DNA from: SVTX01 sp051867975
Lineage (GTDB): Bacteria > Bacillota > Clostridia > Oscillospirales > CAG-272
NCBI GenBank assembly: GCA_051867975.1
Contig: JBJDZM010000025.1
Coordinates: 1-14,251, forward strand
Direction of reading: 5' to 3'
DNA length: 14,251 nt
Of the stretch, positions 6,032-12,200 are shown piece by piece; within the stretch, counting starts at the first letter, position 1, and each line of letters starts with the position of its first letter. The notes under the pieces were generated by a model. It was not told the origin of the DNA and ran no database searches. It saw only the letters and a list, made by a program, of their open reading frames with translations. Position numbers and translations under genes: made by a program.

Positions 6032-8068
6032 ATGGAAAAGGAAATGAAATTTTTTCCCGTAACGAAAAAAGAGGTCGAAGAGCGCGGATGGGATGCCGTG
6101 GATTTCGTCTACGTTTCGGGTGACGCATATGTTGATCATCCCTCGTTCGGCGCGGCGATAATCTGCCGAGTGCTTGAGGACAAAGGCTTCAGAATAGCTT
6201 TTTTGCCGCAGCCCGATTACAGGTCGTGCGAGGATTTTAAACGCTTCGGACGCCCGAGACTCGGATTTTTGGTCAGTGCCGGAAATATCGACTCAATGGT
6301 GGCGCATTACACTGCGGCGAAGAGAAAGCGTACATATGACTATTATTCGCCGGGCGGCAAGATGGGCAAACGTCCCGACCGCGCGTGCATAGTCTATTCA
6401 AACCGAATCCGTGAGGCGTACGGCGACGTGCCGATAATTCTCGGCGGTCTTGAAGCGTCTCTGCGCCGCTTTGCGCACTACGATTATTGGGACGACAAGG
6501 TGCGCCGTTCGATTCTCGTTGACAGCCGCGCCGATATTCTGACCTACGGCATGGGTGAGAAGATACTCGTCCGTATTGCCGAGCTTCTCGACCGCGGAAT
6601 ACCGATAAAAAAGATACGCGACGTGCGCGGAACGGTCTACATGTGCGCGCCGGGCGACAAGATAAATTACCCCGTGGCGGCGACCTTTGACTACAATGAG
6701 TTAAAAACCGACAAAAGGAAATACGCCGAGGCGTTCGGGGTGCAGTATAAAAATCAGGATTCGATAAACGGACGCGCGATATGCGAGATATACGACGGAA
6801 AAATGCTGGTTCAGAATCCGCCGATGCCGCCGCTTGAGCGCGAGGAGCTTGACCACGTTTATTCGCTTCCGTTTATGAGGAATTATCACCCGATGTATGA
6901 GAGTGAGGGCGGAGTGCCTGCCATTGAGGAGGTCAAATTCTCGATAACGCATAACCGAGGCTGTTTCGGCGCGTGCAATTTCTGCGCGCTGGCATTTCAC
7001 CAGGGGCGCACCGTGCGCTCGCGCAGTGAGCAGAGCGTACTCCACGAAGCCGAGATAATCGCATCGATGCCCGATTTCAAGGGCTATATACACGACGTCG
7101 GCGGACCTACGGCGAATTTCCGCTACCCTTCATGCGACAAGCAGCTGAAGGACGGAGTCTGCCCGAGCCGCAAGTGTCTAGCTCCCACGCCGTGCAAAAA
7201 TCTGAAGGTCGACCACACCGAGTATCTGCATCTCATAGAGAAGATAGAGCAGATACCGAAGGTCAAAAAGGTCTTTATCCGCTCGGGAATCAGATTTGAC
7301 TACCTCATGGCGGACAAAAACGACGCGTTTTTCAGAAAGCTTGTCAAAGACAACGTCTCGGGGCAGCTTAAGGTCGCGCCCGAACACTGCTCGTCGCCCG
7401 TTCTCCGTTGCATGGGCAAGCCCGACTTTGAGGTGTATCAGGGCTTCAGAAGAAAATTCTTTGAGATAACCAAAAGCGTGGGCAAGGAGCAGTATCTTGT
7501 GCCTTACCTCATGTCGAGTCACCCCGGCTCGACCTTGAACGACGCAATCGAGCTTGCTCTCTGCTTAAAGCGTGACAAATACGCGCCCGAGCAGGTGCAG
7601 GACTATTACCCGACACCGGGAACGGCATCGACGGTCATGTATTACACGGGAATAGATCCGCTTGACATGAAGCCGGTCTACGTCGTGACGGACTATCATG
7701 AAAAACAGCTCCAGCGCGCGCTTTTGCAGTACAACCGACCCGAAAACGCGCCGCTTGTGCGAGAGGCTTTGAGAAAAGCCGGCAGAGAAGACCTCATAGG
7801 CTTTGGCGAAGGGTGTCTTGTGCGTCCCGAGGGCGGCAAGAGCGGCGGTAATGTACGAAAGACGGTCGGACAAGCCGGACAAGGGCGCGCACCGTCGCGA
7901 AATATGCCGAGATCGGATAAAACCCGCACGGAAAAATCCTTCGACGGCAAAAAAACGGCAAAATCTTCAAAATCGGCAAAAAGTGGGGGAAAACAGACAA
8001 TGCCGAGACGTGACGCAAAGCCTGCGTACAAAAAAGGATGGGCAAAGCCGAAGTCAAAGAGGAAATAA
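6032..8068 (+). CDS. ygiQ: YgiQ-type (UPF0313) radical SAM protein
   Basis: A 678-residue radical SAM protein of the YgiQ/UPF0313 family. The N-terminal region begins with the family signature KFFPVTKKEVEERGWDAVDF and GDAYVDHPSFG (30-40). The region around 130-150 has the ILGGLEASLRRFAHYDYW block. The radical SAM cluster C-x3-C-x2-C is at Cys311, Cys315 and Cys318 (THNRGCFGACNFCAL). Conserved segments VGGPTANF (356-363), VAPEH (448-452), PYLMSSHPG (491-499) and QVQDYYPTPGT (521-531) follow. From about residue 601 the chain is a low-complexity Lys/Arg/Ser/Gly tail, possibly disordered or RNA-binding. The reaction is not established for the family. The ATG at 6032 has GGAG five bases upstream and matches the family start. 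An in-frame TTG at 5948 would add 28 atypical residues. Confidence 0.93.
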   Translation: MEKEMKFFPVTKKEVEERGWDAVDFVYVSGDAYVDHPSFGAAIICRVLEDKGFRIAFLPQPDYRSCEDFKRFGRPRLGFLVSAGNIDSMVAHYTAAKRKRTYDYYSPGGKMGKRPDRACIVYSNRIREAYGDVPIILGGLEASLRRFAHYDYWDDKVRRSILVDSRADILTYGMGEKILVRIAELLDRGIPIKKIRDVRGTVYMCAPGDKINYPVAATFDYNELKTDKRKYAEAFGVQYKNQDSINGRAICEIYDGKMLVQNPPMPPLEREELDHVYSLPFMRNYHPMYESEGGVPAIEEVKFSITHNRGCFGACNFCALAFHQGRTVRSRSEQSVLHEAEIIASMPDFKGYIHDVGGPTANFRYPSCDKQLKDGVCPSRKCLAPTPCKNLKVDHTEYLHLIEKIEQIPKVKKVFIRSGIRFDYLMADKNDAFFRKLVKDNVSGQLKVAPEHCSSPVLRCMGKPDFEVYQGFRRKFFEITKSVGKEQYLVPYLMSSHPGSTLNDAIELALCLKRDKYAPEQVQDYYPTPGTASTVMYYTGIDPLDMKPVYVVTDYHEKQLQRALLQYNRPENAPLVREALRKAGREDLIGFGEGCLVRPEGGKSGGNVRKTVGQAGQGRAPSRNMPRSDKTRTEKSFDGKKTAKSSKSAKSGGKQTMPRRDAKPAYKKGWAKPKSKRK

Positions 8069-8110
8069 GAATATTTCGGAAGACTTTAAACCGATGAAGG
8101 GAGACATCAA

Positions 8111-8416
8111 ATGAACGGTGAGATAAAAGGGCGGGTATATGACTATCTGACACGCATACCGCGCGGCAAGGTAGTTACATACGGCATGATAGCGGAGCAT
8201 CTCGGGAACCCTAAAATGGCGCGCGCGATAGGTAATATACTTCACGCAAACCCCGACGGTGTAAAGTTCCCGTGCTATAAGGTGGTAAACTCAAAAGGAG
8301 AACTTTCAGAGCGGTACGCCTTCGGCGGCAAAGAGGAGCAGAAAAGGCTTCTCCAAAATGACGGTGTCTGCACCCCGGATGACAAGGTCGACCTTGAAAA
8401 ATATCTTTGGAAGTAA
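8111..8416 (+). CDS. MGMT-family DNA-binding-domain protein (O6-alkylguanine-type, short)
   Basis: A 101-residue protein made only of the C-terminal domain of the O6-methylguanine-DNA methyltransferase family. It has the winged-helix segment with IPRGKVVTYGMIAEHLG (16-32), including the Tyr24 position, then the arginine-finger helix ARAIGNILHANP (37-48). The active-site motif is FPCYKVV (53-59), with Cys55 retained. Canonical MGMT has PCHRV and alkyltransferase-like proteins have PWHRV. The position of the conserved MGMT glutamate (HEG) reads NDG here. It could be a short alkyltransferase or an alkyl-lesion sensor, and the retained cysteine keeps self-alkylation possible. The start is set by AGGGAGA seven bases upstream. 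It lies 42 bases after the ygiQ-like gene and is the last gene before the terminator. Confidence 0.85.
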   Translation: MNGEIKGRVYDYLTRIPRGKVVTYGMIAEHLGNPKMARAIGNILHANPDGVKFPCYKVVNSKGELSERYAFGGKEEQKRLLQNDGVCTPDDKVDLEKYLWK

Positions 8417-8428
8417 TAAATAAATAAA

Positions 8429-8482
8429 TGTAAAAAATCATCTCCGGCAACAGTTGATTGTTGCCGGAGATGATTTTTTACA
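8429..8482. terminator. Bidirectional rho-independent terminator, perfect 24-bp stem
   Basis: An exact inverted repeat: arms 8429-8452 and 8459-8482 around the loop GTTGAT. The GC-rich stem centre (CTCCGGCAACA and its complement) is flanked by A6 on the left and T6 on the right. It can therefore end transcription of the MGMT-type gene on the plus strand and of the XRE gene on the minus strand. The XRE stop codon and last Met codon lie inside the right arm. Confidence 0.92.
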
Positions 8483-8720
8483 TTCCGAAAAGTTCGGGTA
8501 TGCTTTTGTCAAGAGCCTCGGACAGATACACAAGCTCAATATCGGTAATGAATCGTTGTCCGGATTCCATTCTTTGTATGGCGTTTTTGTCAACGTTCAG
8601 CCCAATGAGCTGGAGCTTGTCCGCAAGCGCGCGCTGTGACAGCTTGAGTTCCTTGCGGAATTTCATAATGTTCTCTCCGCAGATGTTGTTTTTGTTGTCA
8701 GGTGTCTTGTTAATAAACAT
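8478..8720 (-). CDS. Small XRE-family helix-turn-helix transcriptional regulator
   Basis: An 80-residue protein that is almost entirely one Cro/C1-type HTH domain. NICGENIMKFRKELKLSQRA (13-32) forms the first helix and the entry to the HTH. ALADKLQLIGLNVDKNAIQR (32-51) covers helices two and three, and MESGQRFITDIELVYLSEAL continues to the short C terminus. The N(K)NICGENI start and the IELxxLSEAL helix occur in a group of small Clostridia regulators. There is no separate ligand or dimerisation domain. The ATG at 8720 is chosen because the conserved NNICGENI segment precedes the alternative Met at 8666, although that Met has a better-spaced GGAGAG. It faces the divergent promoter at 8756-8784 and probably represses it and itself. 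Confidence 0.88.
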   Translation of the reverse strand: MFINKTPDNKNNICGENIMKFRKELKLSQRALADKLQLIGLNVDKNAIQRMESGQRFITDIELVYLSEALDKSIPELFGM

Positions 8721-8742
8721 TTTTCAAATTTTTCTCCTTTTT

Positions 8743-8754
8743 TGACATTTAGTG
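8743..8754. promoter_or_regulatory. Putative XRE operator half-site 1
   Basis: TGACATTTAGTG differs by one base from TGACATTCAGTG in the palindrome at 8796. It lies just upstream of the plus-strand -35 and in the leader of the XRE gene. The two copies are 53 bp apart, about five helical turns, which would suit cooperative repressor binding. Operator function is inferred from placement only. Confidence 0.5.
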
Positions 8755-8755
8755 C

Positions 8756-8784
8756 TTGACAATGGATTAATTATATGATATAAT
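8756..8784 (+). promoter_or_regulatory. Consensus sigma-A promoter, plus strand
   Basis: TTGACA at 8756-8761 and TATAAT at 8779-8784 with exactly 17 bases between them: a perfect housekeeping promoter. Transcription would start near 8791, inside or just before the 19-bp palindrome. It reads toward the small frame at 8809 and, if not terminated, toward the lipoprotein gene. Confidence 0.85.
8770..8784 (-). promoter_or_regulatory. Symmetric divergent -10 element
   Basis: ATTATATGATATAAT is a perfect palindrome around G8777, so TATAAT reads on both strands: 8779-8784 on plus and 8775-8770 on minus. On the minus strand it would serve the XRE gene, though the -35 at 8793-8798 (TCACCT) is poor. 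This suggests a strong plus promoter and a weak minus promoter that share the same melted region. Confidence 0.5.
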
Positions 8785-8795
8785 CTCTGTCGAGG

Positions 8796-8814
8796 TGACA
8801 TTCAGTGAATGTCA
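8796..8814. promoter_or_regulatory. 19-bp palindromic operator candidate
   Basis: TGACATTCAGTGAATGTCA is a perfect dyad with 8-base arms around AGT. It sits at the expected transcription start of the plus promoter and overlaps the Shine-Dalgarno/ATG region of the small frame at 8809. It is a likely binding site for the adjacent XRE repressor. Confidence 0.65.
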
Positions 8815-8943
8815 AAATTGCCTATTACGAGTTCAAATCAAAGCGGAGAGTGCTATTTATGTATCTTTCGGCAGAGTATGTGGAGTTCCCCGCACGAAAA
8901 AATTACTTCTAAAAGAAGATTTGCAATTGGCAGTTTCGATTAA
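8809..8943 (+). pseudogene. 44-codon frame behind the repressed promoter, possible remnant of an HNH-type gene
   Basis: An ATG at 8809, inside the operator palindrome, opens a 44-residue frame beginning MSKLPITSSNQSGECYLC and ending in TAA at 8941-8943. A GAGGTG purine block lies 11 bases upstream. The start (a short polar leader, then ECYLC) resembles from memory the N terminus of small phage-associated HNH-like proteins in Clostridia, but the second zinc pair and the HNH residues do not follow. It may be a deleted or frameshifted remnant, or a genuine small peptide. A competing frame from GTG 8795 (67 codons) lacks any recognisable feature. Confidence is low. Confidence 0.3.
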
Positions 8944-9226
8944 AGTACGCTCACAAACGTTCAAATTAAAATGCCTTTTCTTCATTTTATTATATTAGTA
9001 TGGGCTGTGCGTGTTTTAATGCTGACAGATTTATGCTTGTAGATGTGATAATGGAGTTTTTACTCTATATTGGGCAGTTGTCTGATATATCATAATGATT
9101 ATTGACCGGGCTTCGACCTCAAAAAAAAATGCGATTAATAAAAACTTGACTCTGTGCATTGATATTTGAGAAAGAATTTGACCGGAAAAATAATAAAAAA
9201 ACTGCTTTTCAGCAGAAAAATAAAAA
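8944..9226. other. AT-rich intergenic region without a recognised gene
   Basis: About 280 bases with poly-A/T runs and no supported coding frame. TTGAC hexamers occur near 9102, 9146 and 9178, but none has a well-spaced -10, so the promoter of the lipoprotein gene cannot be named. A 5-bp hairpin (CTGCT-TTTC-AGCAG, 9202-9215) lies just before the lipoprotein ribosome binding site. Confidence 0.6.
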
Positions 9227-9233
9227 AAGGAGG
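9227..9233 (+). promoter_or_regulatory. Strong ribosome binding site of the giant lipoprotein
   Basis: AAGGAGG, a full anti-Shine-Dalgarno match, lies nine bases before ATG 9243. It fixes the start of the long frame that leaves the window. Confidence 0.85.
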
Positions 9234-9242
9234 CACCCTTTT

Positions 9243-12200
9243 ATGAAAAGAAATTTCTTGAAAATTTCTTTAAGCGTGGTTGTCCTCATACTTGCTCTTG
9301 CGTTTTGCTTGACAGGTTGTGATGATGCCACGAAGGCAGAGATTGAGACCATTAAGGAGAATGTCACTGCCAACCAAACGAAGGTTGACGAGGTCATTGC
9401 AAGCCTTGATGCGGCAAAAACTGACCTTAGCGACAAGATTGCGGCTAACACTACAAATATTGATACAGAAGTAGCCGCACTTAATACCGCTATCGCAAAT
9501 GCTCAGGCAGTGCTTGAAACAGCAGATGCTGCAAACAAGACGGCTATTGAGAGTGCAATTGCAGACGCTAAGACAGAGCTTCAGGCGGCTGTAGATGCAG
9601 TTGTAGCAGACCTTGCCGCAGCAAAGGCAGAACTTTCTGACAAGATTACTGCCAATGACACAAAGATTGACGATGAAGTTGCAAAACTCAATGCGGCTGT
9701 CTCGGATGCAAAGGCGGTTCTTGAAGCGGCAGACGCTGCAAACAAGACGGCGCTTGAAACGGCTATTGCAGACGCTAAGACAGAGCTTCAGGCATCAATC
9801 AAGACAGTAGCAGATAATCTTGATGCAGCAAAGAAAGAACTTGCTGAAAAGATCACTGCTAACGATACGAAGATTGACACAGAAGTTGCAAATCTCAACA
9901 CTGCAATTGAAACCGCAAAGACGGTTCTTGAAGCAGCAGATGCAGCAAACAAGACAGCTCTTGAGCAGGCTATTGCAGATGCAAAGTCAGAGCTTCAGGC
10001 GGCAATTGATAAAGTTGCAGGCGACCTCGCTGAGGTAATAAAAGACCTTGATGCGGCAAAGGAAGAGCTTTCTAAAAAGATCGCTGCTAATGACACGAAG
10101 ATCGGCGAAGAAGTTGAAAAACTCAACACTGCAATCGCAAATGCTCAGGCAGTGCTTGAAACAGCAGATGCTGCAAACAAGACGGCTATTGAGAGTGCAA
10201 TTGCAGACGCTAAGACAGAGCTTCAGGCGGCTGTAGATGCAGTTGTAGCAGACCTTGCCGCAGCAAAGGCAGAACTTTCTGACAAGATTACTGCCAATGA
10301 CACAAAGATTGACGATGAAGTTGCAAAACTCAATGCGGCTGTCTCGGATGCAAAGGCGGTTCTTGAAGCGGCAGACGCTGCAAACAAGACGGCGCTTGAA
10401 ACGGCTATTGCAGACGCTAAGACAGAGCTTCAGGCATCAATCAAGACAGTAGCAGATAATCTTGATGCAGCAAAGAAAGAACTTGCTGAAAAGATCACTG
10501 CTAACGATACGAAGATTGACACAGAAGTTGCAAATCTCAACACTGCAATTGAAACCGCAAAGACGGTTCTTGAAGCAGCAGATGCAGCAAACAAGACAGC
10601 TCTTGAGCAGGCTATTGCAGATGCAAAGTCAGAGCTTCAGGCGGCAATTGATAAAGTTGCAGGCGACCTCGCTGAGGTAATAAAAGACCTTGATGCGGCA
10701 AAGGAAGAGCTTTCTAAAAAGATCGCTGCTAATGACACGAAGATCGGCGAAGAAGTTGAAAAACTCAACACTGCAATCGCAAACGCTCAGACGGCGCTTG
10801 AAAAAGCAGATGCTGAGAACAAGACAGCTATTGAAACGCTTCAGACAAAACTCGACGAGGCAAAGGCAGACCTTAAGAAGGCAATTGACAAGGTTGCAGC
10901 AGACCTTGCCACAGCAAATGACAAGATTTCAACCAATGCTGACTCGATTAAGGAACTCAACACTGAAATTGAGAACGCTCAGAAAGTGATTGATGCTCTT
11001 AAAGAGGACTCCGCTACAAAGACAGCTCTTGAGCAGGCTATTGCAGACGCTAAGAAAGACCTTCAGGATGCTATCGACGCAGTTGCGAAAGATCTTGAAA
11101 CAGCAAATGGCAAGATTTCAACCAATGCTGACTCGATTAAGGAACTCAACACTGAAATTGAGAACGCTCAGAAAGTGATTGATGCTCTTAAAGAGGACTC
11201 CGCTACAAAGACAGCTCTTGAGCAGGCTATTGCAGACGCTAAGAAAGACCTTCAGGATGCTATCGACGCAGTTGCGAAAGATCTTGAAACAGCAAATGGC
11301 AAGATTTCAACCAATGCTGAATCGATTGAGGATCTCTACACTAAAATTGAAAATGCTCAGAAAGTGATTGATGCTCTTGGAGAGAACTCCGCTACAAAGA
11401 CAGAGCTTGGAACGCTTCAGACAGAGCTCAAAACAGCAGAGGAAACCCTTCAGAAGGCAATTGACGAACTTAGAACGGAGCTTCTCGACGAGATTCAAGC
11501 TTTGAAAGACTACGCCGATGCAGAAGACGTCAAACTCCGTGATGACATAGATGCTGTTAAGAAAGCATTGGAAGGATCTGAGGAAGAGAATATTACTGGT
11601 CTTTTGGAGAGGATCAAGGACGCTGAAGATGCTATCGCCAAAAACACAGCGTGGATAGCAGAATACAAGGAAACAACCGAAAAGGTTGTTGAGGCCGTAT
11701 TTGGCGTTGAAAAAGTATGGACTCTTTGCAATCAATACTGTGTTGGCTGGGGAGCAATTGCCGCTGACGATCTCCTTTATGTAAAGGAACAGGCAAAGGT
11801 TTATCTTTACAGAGCAACCAACGAAGATGATATAAAAGTTGCCGTTGAAAGGTTCTATAAGGCAATCGACGAAATGGATACACCTGAGCTTAACCGTCTC
11901 AAAGCTATTCATTCTTTGCTTGAAGAAGCAAAGACAAATATAGATAACGGCGAGCTTACTGTTGCAGTTGAGAAACTCGTCGCCGCAAGAGCACTGTTCG
12001 ATGAAATCGGAATGGTCAATTGCACGGAAGACGTTTATGATGTACTTATCATTGACGGTAAGGCAGTAGATCTGTCCGACATGTACTCCGAGTACAGACT
12101 CACAATCATCTCTCTCTTGATAGATGGTGCGGAGACTGCTCTTGAGGATATGGACACAACAACTGCTGACACATATCTTGAAGACGCGAGAACGCTTATC

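Larger units (their letters stand above)
9405..11471 (+). repeat. Array A: ten coiled-coil repeats of 63-76 codons
   Basis: Units start at 9405, 9612, 9819, 10047, 10254, 10461, 10689, 10905, 11094 and 11283. Each opens with Leu-(Asp/Ala/Glu)-(Ala/Thr)-Ala-(Lys/Asn) and contains an Ile-x-x-Asn-x-x-x-Ile motif. Most then have DAANKTA(I/L)E and AIADAK-(T/S/K)-(E/D)-LQ. The 76-residue units equal a 69-residue unit plus one heptad, LAEVIKD. The last three units are shortened to 63 residues, exactly nine heptads. Confidence 0.88.

Noticed and set aside
9051..9068. Weak hairpin ATGGAGTTTTTACTCTAT in the AT-rich gap
   Set aside because: Seven pairs with a wobble and no following T-run; likely by chance in AT-rich DNA.
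9613..11367. A series of 62-99-codon plus-strand frames rich in Gln, Arg and Leu
   Set aside because: They are in the +1 frame relative to the lipoprotein, recur with its 642- and 189-bp periods, and are shadows of the repeats.
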